Origin: Ochromonas danica
Taxonomy: Eukaryota; Sar; Chrysophyceae; Chromulinales; Chromulinaceae
DNA length: 64,000 bases
Reading direction: 5' to 3'
NCBI GenBank assembly: GCA_015146655.1
Contig: VKHL01000119.1
Span: 24,893-88,892, forward strand
A program made the translations under genes and the position numbers. Under the pieces are notes generated by a model, which worked only from the letters and a program-made list of their open reading frames with translations, was not told where the DNA came from and searched no databases. Below, piece by piece: positions 53,995 through 63,765 of this stretch (position 1 is its first letter; the number at the start of each line of letters is the position of its first letter).

Positions 53995-55350
53995 TTACTT
54001 GGCATCTGAAAGAGAAAGGGTTTTTCCTCGTTGCATGACATACAAATGATATCTTGGAATCTTCTCGATGATATCCTTTTTTTGAAAACCTAAGGCTTGC
54101 ATGATCACTGTATTGGTCACCTTGTAATACGTACCATTCAGCGAATAGAATAAATGACTCCAGCCGTTGGCCCGAAACAATATGTTGCTGGGCAAGACCA
54201 GCATCTGATACAGCAGAGTGGCGGGCTGGCCGTACCAATCCAATGTTCGAGTGTGAATAGCCATATCTTTACATATACGAGAGTGACGTTTATAGGTAGA
54301 TTCTAAGCCTTCCCAGAAATAGGAGCTATTATTCACAAACTCTGAAAGTCCACATATCTTCTCATCAGACTTCGAACGATTGTTGAATGGGCGAGGGCAA
54401 ACAGAGGTAGCATTTGGTAAATCAAAATAGGCTATAATATATCTCTTGTCAACAGATGATCGCATGCAATCTGCAGGACGGTACACAGGCAACGAACCTA
54501 TCCATGCTTCAGCAAAGAATCGCCCAGTACCAATGCACCAATTATCATAAAACACGAAATCCTTTGGAGTGATGATGGTAGTAGAATTTTTGAGATGGGC
54601 AGGAACAGGGATTTTGAGTTTCTTGTAGGTATTGATCAAGAAAGTGGCATTCTTCCAGACCGCAGACGCGAACTCCTTTGGAGAGATGGTAGTAGAATTG
54701 GTGAGATGGGCAGGAAGAGGTATTTTGAGTTGCTTATGGGTGTTGATCAAGAAAGTGACATTTTTCCAGACCACAGCGGGGTCAATCAATTTGTTGATAT
54801 GATTGCAAGTTGACCACCAGAAGTTGCCAGAGTAATGGAGAAATGGGAGAGGGGCAAAGCGCATACCACAGGTGTCATAGTCATCGAGTACGGAAAGGCA
54901 GTCAGGTGATAGCACAAAACAGTCGAGTAACTGGCGAACTTTTTCATTTTCTGGAGTTGGGTGAAAGCTGCCCTTATTATGGAAATAGAGAATCTTCACG
55001 TCGCTACCAGAGCCAGCACCAGATGAAGAAGATTGCTTGTCATGTTCTTGGCAATAGTCGTAGACCAACTTTAAGGTCTGTACCTCATTGCCATGCCTGC
55101 CGTGATTCTTGTAGAGAGAATATTTACTGCCTGAGAAAGAGACATTTCGATTCGCGGAACCTACGACAGTGTAATAGATATGATCGAGATGGTCATAGAG
55201 ACCACTGTCATTGATGACCTTAGCTTGTGCATGCACAATGCTATTAAAATGAGTGCCACTTGTGAAGATGTGCCAGAATGCAATGGCCTTGCCCCAACAT
55301 AGTAATGGAAATGTTAAGAAAATTAGGAAAGCAACGATCCAAGCCGCCAT
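53995..55350 (-). CDS. Secreted glycosyltransferase-like protein, family uncertain
   Basis: 451 residues from the ATG at 55350; upstream codons in frame lack an ATG. Signal peptide or anchor MAAWIVAFLIFLTFPLLCWG. Conserved-looking blocks are ILYFHNKGSFHPTPENE, DTCGMRFAPLPFLHYSGNF followed by WWSTCNHIN, and VFYDNWCIGTGRFFAEAWIG. The GNFWW-type segment occurs in algal and viral proteins near glycosyltransferases, but I cannot name the family. Many N-glycosylation sequons (NVTF, NSTT, NNSS). Residues around VWKNVTFLINT repeat in tandem about 39 residues apart. The stop lies over a gtaagt, so a further small 3' exon is possible. Confidence 0.65.
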   Translation of the reverse strand: MAAWIVAFLIFLTFPLLCWGKAIAFWHIFTSGTHFNSIVHAQAKVINDSGLYDHLDHIYYTVVGSANRNVSFSGSKYSLYKNHGRHGNEVQTLKLVYDYCQEHDKQSSSSGAGSGSDVKILYFHNKGSFHPTPENEKVRQLLDCFVLSPDCLSVLDDYDTCGMRFAPLPFLHYSGNFWWSTCNHINKLIDPAVVWKNVTFLINTHKQLKIPLPAHLTNSTTISPKEFASAVWKNATFLINTYKKLKIPVPAHLKNSTTIITPKDFVFYDNWCIGTGRFFAEAWIGSLPVYRPADCMRSSVDKRYIIAYFDLPNATSVCPRPFNNRSKSDEKICGLSEFVNNSSYFWEGLESTYKRHSRICKDMAIHTRTLDWYGQPATLLYQMLVLPSNILFRANGWSHLFYSLNGTYYKVTNTVIMQALGFQKKDIIEKIPRYHLYVMQRGKTLSLSDAK

Positions 55351-55803
55351 GTAGATCTGCTTGAAATCCGGGCGCAAGTCTGAAGTCCGGCAAGCGCCAA
55401 ATTGCAAGTTCGTGGTTCTCCAATATGCGCGGGATTTGAAACCCAAAGTTAACTTAACAAATGATTAACTTAAGATGAGGAGCCAGGGAGGGGAGGCAGT
55501 GGTCATGGAGATGATGAATGAAGAAGGAAAGGAAAGTGTGGAAAAAGAGGAGGAGACGTGGACGATTGTAACATCCATAAAGAAATGGAAGTGACTACCT
55601 TGAGCGTTTACTCCTTAGGTTAAATTTTGGAAAACAATCGATCCAGCAGCAGCAGCAAGCATCGACAACCTGATCAAGACGATCTCTTCTTCTCCCCTTC
55701 CATCAAATCCATGCAGGAGGTGCTGGCTGACTTGAAACAATGCAAAGGTCAATTAACCAAGTCACATTATTTTCAAGCTTTCCTGAAAGTCTTTTCTGTA
55801 CCT
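55351..55803. other. Spacer with an ORF fragment
   Basis: An open frame from 55627 runs into the 217-bp repeat and stops at 55860. It encodes HRQPDQDDLFFSPSIKSM and LTKSHYFQAFLKVFSVP, which look protein-like but have no ATG or family, so it may be an exon relic. Confidence 0.3.
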
Positions 55804-56020
55804 TGTGAAGAGAGAGAAGAAACAATGCGATGCGATCAAGATTGGGGTGGGAGGAAGTGAAGAAGGTGGAGAGGGTGAGATAAAGTCTCCATCTTCCTCG
55901 TCATCTTCCTGTTTGCCTTGTTCCCCTTCCTCTTGTTCTTGATGATATGAGTGGTAGTTGTATAATGACTTGATGAGCTACTACTAGTTTCCTGTTTTGA
56001 AGGAGTGGCAAGAAGACTTG
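55804..56020. repeat. 217-bp direct repeat, right copy
   Basis: Partner of 52772-52988, same orientation. Confidence 0.9.
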
Positions 56021-56195
56021 CGCGAAGCTACAGATGTTATCCACGTCATTGTTTTAGCATTATGGATCATCAGTCATTGTTAGAAGAAAGGATTGGTGTG
56101 GCTCCCCTAAATATCGAGATGTGCCTTTCAAATTGCACATAAGACGTGCGCACCCAAAAGGCAACGAAAAGCGCAAAGATCTCATGGAAAATTGC

Positions 56196-56310
56196 GTGGA
56201 AGCCGTCAAAATGCAATTCTACCCGATTGGCTGACCACACTAGTCAGTGACTATGTTCCAATTGCAGGATGCATAAAGTGTCTTAGGTGTGGTCATTTTG
56301 AGGGCTTTTG
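56196..56310 (+). pseudogene. Internally deleted GT8-like relic
   Basis: GTGGAAGCCGTCAAAATG and TACCCGATTGGCTGACCA match the A genes around residues 60-75 (compare 41735-41785). The sequence then jumps directly to A-type 3' flank (TTCCAATTGCAGGATGCATA, TCATTTTGAGGGC). Most of the gene, including the catalytic centre, is missing. Confidence 0.7.
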
Positions 56311-56328
56311 GCTATCTACTCTTTTAAC

Positions 56329-57987
56329 GATAGAAAGGCTTTCTAGAACAGACAATTGTTAGATTTACCTTTCCATTCTTGTTAGGCTACAGATCTTTTC
56401 CGTTATTGTGATGGTGGATGCCTTTTTGCTTTTATTGTTGGTTGACAATTTGACAATTAATTAGCCTTGAAAAGAGATTTCTTTCTATTCCACTTTTGGT
56501 AACCAACAAAGCAAAAGTGTTATTCAATCAAACTGTAAACTATCAAAACATCAGATTGTCATAGTAAGGTTATGATTGTGGGTCGAGATCCTCTTAGACT
56601 TGTTTGGTGTTTATTGACTTGTTCTTGCTGAGAACTTGATTGGAGGGGTCAGTGGTGGACAGCGGAGTGACGCAGTGCAGCTGGTGCTGCTGCTCCTTCA
56701 CGCACTTCGCCACACCCCGCCACGCACCGAACCAACACCACAACAGAGGACGGACATCAACAACAAACCAGTGCCACACCTCAATTGGCCTGCTGTGACC
56801 GACAGATGAAGCTGACTTTGCTCTTTGTTTCGATTCTTCATCTTGTGGTAGGATGTGTTGGGAAAAAGACTCTGTGGTTTATGGCCACCGAAAATACCCA
56901 TGCTTCATACCTTGCCTATATTAAAGCTGCCCTGGCCTCTGTGTTACTGTGGCATTCTCATCAGCTCTACCCTGTCCTTATCTTGAGTGGAGGTGGTCAA
57001 CATGCTGCTCTACCCGAGTTGCTGACCAAACTGGCCGAAGCTGGCAAGATCCTCATTCTCCATCGTAACTTGACATTTGTTGATCAAGAGGTCATCAACA
57101 AGTATCCCATTCTCAATCATCCCGCTTTCCTTCGTTTGGAAATTCCTACAATAGTGCCCGAGTTGGCTAAGACACTTCCTCGTTCTCTGAAGTCCAATAT
57201 AGACTTCGACTATGCTCTTTACACCGATTGTGACGTCTTATTCTACCCCTCCTTCAACATAAATGAGTTACCAAAGCCCAAAGTGCTCTCATTAGGAGGA
57301 GAGCACACGAAAGACGAAATGGCTAATTCTGGTGTGCTTTACATGAATATAAAAGCTATGAAGGAGCATATGGCTGGTTTCGTCAAGCACGGGAAGAAGG
57401 CTAACTTCACGTTCACACGCGAGGCTTGGGAACAGAACTATATACTTTCTTATTTCAGAGACAAGCTTAAAGTCACTCAACTTCTCCCTGCAACTTACAA
57501 TTGGAAGGCTTATTGGGGGGATTCCAACAAAACTGCAATTCTGCATTTCCATGGCCCAAAGCCAGGTGCGTTTGCAGAATGTTTTGCATTCATGGACAAC
57601 GATGGGTGTGATAGTCCAAGTATGCTGAAATGTATGACTGGACCTGGTGCTTACTTGAATATCTGCCATTTCGCCAGAGACAAAGGCAAAGTCCCTTTTC
57701 ATGTTATGTCACTCTCATATGCAAATGCGTTGAAATTCTTTTATCGGATGATCACCTTAGATTTGACTGACAAAGGTCATGAGCACCTTGCCATGACGCA
57801 GAGATAAAGTTCCAATTGCAGATATTGTGGATGATATCCATAGAACGTATTCTATTTGATCATTGCGAGGCTATAAGAGCATTCTCCTGTATTAATTGTT
57901 AGATAATCGCGGCCTTGCAGTAATTGATGTACTTGTTGCTTCGTTCAACATTTACCTTTGAAGACGAGCTCCCTCCTTCTCCATTTT
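56329..57987. repeat. Segmental tandem duplication, left unit
   Basis: Contains A5 plus about 475 bases upstream and 180 downstream. The right unit 58108-59750 is nearly identical apart from small indels in the leader region (56655-56780). Confidence 0.9.
56806..57807 (+). CDS. GT8-like glycosyltransferase, array copy A5
   Basis: 333 residues; signal peptide MKLTLLFVSILHLVVGCVG. YTDCDVLF, NSGVLYMNIKAMKEHM, NYILSYFRDK, NWKAYWG, HFHGPKP. Differs from A1-A4 by LRLEIPTIVPE, GGEHTKDE, a two-residue insertion before NYILSYF (TREAWEQ in place of VYDQG), and a C-terminus ending in HEHLAMTQR. The mature sequence is identical to A6. Intact. Confidence 0.82.
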   Translation: MKLTLLFVSILHLVVGCVGKKTLWFMATENTHASYLAYIKAALASVLLWHSHQLYPVLILSGGGQHAALPELLTKLAEAGKILILHRNLTFVDQEVINKYPILNHPAFLRLEIPTIVPELAKTLPRSLKSNIDFDYALYTDCDVLFYPSFNINELPKPKVLSLGGEHTKDEMANSGVLYMNIKAMKEHMAGFVKHGKKANFTFTREAWEQNYILSYFRDKLKVTQLLPATYNWKAYWGDSNKTAILHFHGPKPGAFAECFAFMDNDGCDSPSMLKCMTGPGAYLNICHFARDKGKVPFHVMSLSYANALKFFYRMITLDLTDKGHEHLAMTQR

Positions 57988-58569
57988 TACCCAATGAGCA
58001 GCCTCATCATTTTTGAGGTTAGTTTCAGATGTAATGTTCCGGATTTGCAGATACCATGGTTGATATGGTTAGAGTGTAGTTCTGTAGTGTGGTACATTCC
58101 ATTTTATGATAGAAAGGCTTTCTAGAACAGACAATTGTTAGATTTACCTTTCCACTCTTGTTAGGCTACAGATCTTTTCCGTTATTGTGATGGTGGATGC
58201 CTTTTTGCTTTTATTGTTGGTTGACAATTTGACAATTAATTAGCCTTGAAAAGAGATTTCTTTCTATTCCACTTTTGGTAACCAACAAAGCAAAAGTGTT
58301 ATTCAATCAAACTGTAAACTATCAAAACATCAGATTGTCATAGTAAGGTTATGATTGTGGGTCGAGATCCTCTTAGACTTGTTTGGTGTTTATTGACTTG
58401 TTCTTGCTGAGAACTTGATTGGAGGGGTCAGTGGTGGACAGCAGTGCAGCTGGTGCTGCTGCTCCTTCACGCACTTCCTTGATTCCTTTGGACTTCGCCA
58501 CACCCCGCCACCCACCAAACCAACACCATAACAGAGGACAAACACCAATTGGCCTGCTGTGATCGACAG
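57808..58569. other. Spacer A5-A6
   Basis: 3' flank of A5 followed from 58108 by the duplicated 5' flank of A6; includes GCTGCT and CCACC-rich leader sequence close to the start. No further gene. Confidence 0.5.
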
Positions 58570-59750
58570 ATGAAGCCGACTTTGCTCTTTGTTTTGATTC
58601 TTCATCTTGTGGTGGGATGTGTTGGGAAAAAGACTCTGTGGTTTATGGCCACCGAAAATACCCATGCTTCATACCTTGCCTATATTAAAGCTGCCCTGGC
58701 CTCTGTGTTACTGTGGCATTCTCATCAGCTCTACCCTGTCCTTATCTTGAGTGGAGGTGGTCAACATGCTGCTCTACCCGAGTTGCTGACCAAACTGGCC
58801 GAAGCTGGCAAGATCCTCATTCTCCATCGTAACTTGACATTTGTTGATCAAGAGGTCATCAACAAGTATCCCATTCTCAATCATCCCGCTTTCCTTCGTT
58901 TGGAAATTCCTACAATAGTGCCCGAGTTGGCTAAGACACTTCCTCGTTCTCTGAAGTCCAATATAGACTTCGACTATGCTCTTTACACCGATTGTGACGT
59001 CTTATTCTACCCCTCCTTCAACATAAATGAGTTACCAAAGCCCAAAGTGCTCTCATTAGGAGGAGAGCACACGAAAGACGAAATGGCTAATTCTGGTGTG
59101 CTTTACATGAATATAAAAGCTATGAAGGAGCATATGGCTGGTTTCGTCAAGCACGGGAAGAAGGCTAACTTCACGTTCACACGCGAGGCTTGGGAACAGA
59201 ACTATATACTTTCTTATTTCAGAGACAAGCTTAAAGTCACTCAACTTCTCCCTGCAACTTACAATTGGAAGGCTTATTGGGGGGATTCCAACAAAACTGC
59301 AATTCTGCATTTCCATGGCCCAAAGCCAGGTGCGTTTGCAGAATGTTTTGCATTCATGGACAACGATGGGTGTGATAGTCCAAGTATGCTGAAATGTATG
59401 ACTGGACCTGGTGCTTACTTGAATATCTGCCATTTCGCCAGAGACAAAGGCAAAGTCCCTTTTCATGTTATGTCACTCTCATATGCAAATGCGTTGAAAT
59501 TCTTTTATCGGATGATCACCTTAGATTTGACTGACAAAGGTCATGAGCACCTTGCCATGACGCAGAGATAAAGTTCCAATTGCAGATATTGTGGATGATA
59601 TCCATAGAACGTATTCTATTTGATCATTGCGAGGCTATAAGAGCATTCTCCTGTATTAATTGTTAGATAATCGCGGCCTTGCAGTAATTGATGTACTTGT
59701 TGCTTCGTTTAACATTTACCTTTGAAGACGAGCTCCCTCCTTCTCCATTT
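58108..59750. repeat. Segmental tandem duplication, right unit
   Basis: Partner of 56329-57987; homology ends near CTCCCTCCTTCTCCATTTT, after which the two flanks differ. Confidence 0.9.
58570..59571 (+). CDS. GT8-like glycosyltransferase, array copy A6
   Basis: 333 residues; differs from A5 only in the signal peptide (MKPTLLFVLILHLVVGCVG), otherwise the same protein including YTDCDVLF and HFHGPKP. The near-perfect match over coding and flanking DNA shows a very recent tandem duplication or an assembly duplicate; the small leader indels favour a real duplication. Confidence 0.82.
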   Translation: MKPTLLFVLILHLVVGCVGKKTLWFMATENTHASYLAYIKAALASVLLWHSHQLYPVLILSGGGQHAALPELLTKLAEAGKILILHRNLTFVDQEVINKYPILNHPAFLRLEIPTIVPELAKTLPRSLKSNIDFDYALYTDCDVLFYPSFNINELPKPKVLSLGGEHTKDEMANSGVLYMNIKAMKEHMAGFVKHGKKANFTFTREAWEQNYILSYFRDKLKVTQLLPATYNWKAYWGDSNKTAILHFHGPKPGAFAECFAFMDNDGCDSPSMLKCMTGPGAYLNICHFARDKGKVPFHVMSLSYANALKFFYRMITLDLTDKGHEHLAMTQR

Positions 59751-60343
59751 TCATTTGAAAGCTCTCCAAAGGAAAGCTCTTCATTTGCGATAAGATAAGG
59801 TTCCGAATTTGCAGATACCGTAGTTGATATGGTTAGAGTGTAGTTCTGTCAATCTCGTGGAGATTCCATTTTCAATGCAATGCGTGACACATTGCATTGA
59901 CGGATTCTTTAACGATTGAGAGGCTTTCAAGAAGAGGATGCATGTTAATGTTATACTAGTATGTGTTGCTGTTTTGATATTTTTGTTGCATTTGACAAAT
60001 TGTCTTGAAAAGAGACCACCTTCTGTTCCAATCAAATTTTCAATTACTATTACTACTAACAAAATTTTCAACTATCGAATTGTCAAATAAAAATAGTAAA
60101 TTGTCAACCATAACTATCGAATATTAAGGTTATCTTCAGGGTGTTTATTGACGCCCGACAACTCCACAATGCCAGGAATGCGGTGCAGGTGGTGCTCCTG
60201 TTCCTGTTGCGCGGGCTTCACCACACCGCAACCGCGTTGTGAGCCAGCCAACACCGCAACAGGTCCAACATCAACAACCAACAACCAACAACCAACAACC
60301 GAACCGCCACACCCCAAATAACCTGCTGCTGTGACTGGCAGGT
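59572..60343. other. Spacer A6-A7
   Basis: A-type 3' flank to about 59750, then unique sequence with AACCAAC repeats at 60270-60300. No gene. Confidence 0.4.
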
Positions 60344-61303
60344 ATGAAGCTGACTTTGCTCTTTGTTTTGATTCTTCATCTTGTAGCTGGATGTGTTGGG
60401 AAAAAGACTCTGTGGTTTATGGCCACGGGAATTCCTCATGCTTTTCATCTTACTTACATTAAAGCTGTGCTAAACTCTGTGCTGCCGCGGCATTCTGATC
60501 AGCTCTACCCTGTCCTTATGCTGGGTGGAGGAAGAACCCATCAAAATGTGACTCTACCCGATTGGCTGACCAAACTAACGAAATCTGGCAAGATACTCAT
60601 TGTCCATCGTAACTTGACATTTGTGGATCAAGAGGTCATCAACAAGTATCCCATTCTGAATCATCCCGCTTTCCTTCGTTTGGAAATTCCTACAATAGTG
60701 CCCGAGTTGGCTCAAACACTTCCTTCTTCTCTGAGGTCCAATATAGACTTCGACTATGCTCTTTACACAGATTGTGACGTCTTATTCTACCCTTCCTTCA
60801 ACTTGAATGAGTTACCAAAGCCCAAAGTGATCTCATTAGGAGGAGAGATGACAAAAGTGGATATGGCAAATTCTGGTGTGCTTTACATGAATATTAAGGC
60901 CATGGGGAAGCATATGGAAGGTTTCATCAAACACGGGAAGAAAGGAAACTTTACATTTGAGGCATATGATCCGGGCTATATTATTTCTTATTTCAGAGAC
61001 AAGGTTCACGTGGCTGAACGTCTCCCTGCAACTTACAATTGGAAGCCCTATTGGGGGGACTCCAACAAAACTGCAATTCTGCATTTCCATGGCCCAAAGC
61101 CAGGTCTGTCAGCAGATTGTTTTGCATTCATGGACAACGATGGTTGTGATAGTTTAAGTATGGTGAAGTGTGTGGGTGGAGCTAAAGCTTACTTGAATAT
61201 CTGCAAGTTCGCCAGAGACAAAGGCAAAGTCCCTGTTCATGATATGTCACTCTCATATACTAATGCGTTGAAATTCTTTTATCGCATGATCAACTTGGAG
61301 TAG
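60344..61303 (+). CDS. GT8-like glycosyltransferase, array copy A7
   Basis: 319 residues, signal peptide MKLTLLFVLILHLVAGCVG. YTDCDVLF, NSGVLYMNIKAMGKHM, YDPGYIISYF (Pro replaces the usual Gln), NWKPYWG, HFHGPKP. A stretch of about 80 bases encoding GGGRTHQNVTLPDWLTKL is identical to A1, while LRLEIPTIVPE matches A5/A6 and the C-terminal part mixes A3 and A5 features. It ends 14-20 residues earlier than its paralogues through a tag stop after INLE. Confidence 0.8.
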   Translation: MKLTLLFVLILHLVAGCVGKKTLWFMATGIPHAFHLTYIKAVLNSVLPRHSDQLYPVLMLGGGRTHQNVTLPDWLTKLTKSGKILIVHRNLTFVDQEVINKYPILNHPAFLRLEIPTIVPELAQTLPSSLRSNIDFDYALYTDCDVLFYPSFNLNELPKPKVISLGGEMTKVDMANSGVLYMNIKAMGKHMEGFIKHGKKGNFTFEAYDPGYIISYFRDKVHVAERLPATYNWKPYWGDSNKTAILHFHGPKPGLSADCFAFMDNDGCDSLSMVKCVGGAKAYLNICKFARDKGKVPVHDMSLSYTNALKFFYRMINLE

Positions 61304-61683
61304 GCTGATAAATCCCGTGGCTGATAGATAACGTTCCAATTGCAGATATTGCTGATGATATGCATAATAGAGTGCATTCTGTTTTGATCATTTTGACGGT
61401 CTCTAGAACATACTATTGTGTTAATTATTAGATTTACGCTACTGGTCTCGTAATTTTGTTATTGCTGTAATTAATTTACTGGTTGTTTTGGTTAACACTT
61501 GCCTTGGTAAAAGGTTTCCATTTTTACCAAATAGGAAACAACCTCACTTTTGTGATATTAGGTTTGAAAATAATGTTCCAACTGCAGATATCGTAGCCAA
61601 TATGGGTAGAGTGCCGTTCTAGCTAATATGGTAATTTGATTTTAGGGGCTTGAGAGGATTGAGAGGCTTTCTATTTAGAAAAT
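61304..61683. other. A7 3' flank
   Basis: Shares AATTGCAGATATTG, GATGATATGCATAA and TCATTTTGA words with the 3' flanks of A3, A5 and A6. Confidence 0.5.
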
Positions 61684-61776
61684 AAGAATTTGACTCTGCA
61701 ATTTGGAGCACTGACCAAATCTCTGGAACTGCGCACTTTGGTGGTCTCACTTGAAGCAACGTATTCTGATGTTTAA
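61684..61776 (+). pseudogene. 3' relic of the GT2/GT92-like gene, opposite strand
   Basis: Translates to KNLTLQFGALTKSL then ELRTLVVSLEATYSDV and a taa stop, matching the last 30 residues of the gene at 62362-63609 (KNLTQRFRALSKSL, ELRDLVVSLEAKYSDV). The match continues about 15 bases past the stop. The copy is inverted, so an earlier tail-to-tail duplication is implied. Confidence 0.85.
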
Positions 61777-62361
61777 ATCAGCTTTCTACTTACGTGTGTA
61801 AGCGGCGCTATAATTTAGCCTTATCAAATATTGAACTCTCCAAAGGAGCGTTCATTACTGTCAACCTCTTCTACTAGCTATAGCAACTGTCGTCAACTGC
61901 TTCTTAGTTGTTCCATATCCGCAAATGAACGCAACCAACTATTATTATCAATAATTTAAGGTGTCCAATAATTTAAGTTATAAGTCTTCTTTATTGCTGT
62001 GGAATTCTCTGTCAAGCCTGTTCTATTGTGTGATATTGAACAGTGAAGCACAACTGCTTTAATTGAGTATAGCAGCTCTGAATGATACACATTACGGATT
62101 AGATCTACCCAAATGGAAGAAATCGATCTGCTGCATCTACGAAAAGTGGAGCAAGAGGAAAGTTATAGTGTGAAATATTATAGCGACAATTAGATCATTA
62201 CATGAGCGATCAATAATTACTAGGCATCTGCTTAAGCAAGTATGAGGTGTGGATATGTTAAAACAAATGAGTAAAAGAAGTTAGAAAATGTTACTGATGA
62301 TTTTCAGTTAGTTGAATGTTGTTCTTGCATGGATAGCAATGAATGCGAGTAGAAAACTGAT
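61777..62361. other. Spacer between the relic and the GT2/GT92-like gene
   Basis: 585 bases, no supported feature. Confidence 0.4.
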
Positions 62362-63609
62362 TTAAACATCAGAATACTTTGCTTCAAGTGAGACCACCAA
62401 ATCGCGCAGTTCCAGAGATTTGCTCAGTGCTCGAAATCGCTGAGTCAAATTCTTATAGTATGAACTTTCAAACCCTGATGGGTCTGTTATATAGATATAG
62501 TATTCAAGGACCTTGTGAGCACTTACAACGCCGCGATTTACTACGAGAGCAAGCTTAGCAATTTGTTGTTGCACCGTATCGCTTGGCGATATAAAACCGT
62601 GTGACAAGAGTGCCTTCTTAGAATTTTCAATATCCCCTTGCATGCAACCATAGTGGCCGTGTAGAATAGACAGGCCTGGCACATTTCGATAACAGGGCTT
62701 TCCAGGAGAACAAGATGCTCCAGGAGCAAGAACATTATCAAACTCAGAATGGAAATTTCCATTGTGGCCGCCCAAATCAATCGCCAACAACGAAGCTGTC
62801 GGATGAACAGTCTTATATGACGTGGGAACGAAACATGAATGAGAGAGTGAGACAAAGATAGGTCCACGATCGCGAACTGAGGGATCTTCACATAATGCTC
62901 TCTCTGGTATAGTCCTAGAGACAAAATTTATTTTCGCCATGACGCCATCATAGATGACTGCACTTAGGTTGTCCAGAACATTGTCAAACGAAATCTTCTG
63001 TTTCTCTTGATCATAATGAACCAAGAACTCATCAGTGTCCACCTTGATAATATAATCATAACGAAACACAAGCTCCTTAGTGGCGAGATCGGTTATCTCC
63101 TTCTCTAGAAAGTTCAGATTCGCATTTGTCTCGAAGAGATTCAATCCTTTCTTGTCTCGCATGGCGTGGAGGAAGTTGATGCACCGACGATCATTACTAC
63201 CGTCGAACACATACAAGTTCTTGAAGCCGAACTTGTCACCATGATAGAGCACCCAGTGCTTTATCAGGGGCCATTCATCCTTCGTCATCATAGTGAAGGC
63301 CACCACAGACAATCCTCCATGAGACTTCTTCCCCTCATAAAGTCCCTTGCTCACCCAATGGTCATAGGCAGAGACATTTTGAGTGATGACACTCTTACCA
63401 TAGTTAGCCATATAGAACTTTTCATCGAAGAGTTCAAATCTGCGATTGTGAGGATTGGCAAAATAACGATAAGGACGAGAGAAGTGCTGATCATGACTTT
63501 GATTCTGATTCAACAATTTTGATTTTTCTTTTGATTGACGATCTGTTACTATCTTTAAATCTGCTTCAACTCGAAGAAAGAACAAGAAGAGGAGGTAAAC
63601 AAACTTCAT
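62362..63609 (-). CDS. GT2/GT92-like glycosyltransferase
   Basis: 415 residues from the ATG at 63609; signal peptide MKFVYLLFLFFLRVEA. The domain pattern is that of Glyco_tranf_2_4 (Pfam PF13704) and GT92 proteins: VVAFTMMTKDEWPLIKHWV, YHGDKFGFKNLYVFDGSND, and the metal site VDTDEFL. Later blocks are GGHNGNFHSEF and LHGHYGC. Predicted ER/Golgi enzyme; donor and acceptor unknown. Oriented against the array and probably its right-hand member. An inverted relic of its 3' end lies about 600 bases beyond its stop. Confidence 0.85.
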   Translation of the reverse strand: MKFVYLLFLFFLRVEADLKIVTDRQSKEKSKLLNQNQSHDQHFSRPYRYFANPHNRRFELFDEKFYMANYGKSVITQNVSAYDHWVSKGLYEGKKSHGGLSVVAFTMMTKDEWPLIKHWVLYHGDKFGFKNLYVFDGSNDRRCINFLHAMRDKKGLNLFETNANLNFLEKEITDLATKELVFRYDYIIKVDTDEFLVHYDQEKQKISFDNVLDNLSAVIYDGVMAKINFVSRTIPERALCEDPSVRDRGPIFVSLSHSCFVPTSYKTVHPTASLLAIDLGGHNGNFHSEFDNVLAPGASCSPGKPCYRNVPGLSILHGHYGCMQGDIENSKKALLSHGFISPSDTVQQQIAKLALVVNRGVVSAHKVLEYYIYITDPSGFESSYYKNLTQRFRALSKSLELRDLVVSLEAKYSDV

Positions 63610-63724
63610 GTCAAGACTCTAGCTTGGAACGGTCAAAATAAAAGAATTGTTCATCATAGTTGTGGAACGGCAGCACCACAGTTGGCAGTTAGCGGTTAAC
63701 TTAACCAAGTACACTCGTTAGAAT

Positions 63725-63760
63725 TTTCGGTTTCGGTTTCGGTTTCGGTTTCGGTTTTCG
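63725..63760. repeat. (TTTCGG)n repeat
   Basis: About five copies of TTTCGG next to the MITE-like element. Confidence 0.85.
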
Positions 63761-63765
63761 GAGCC

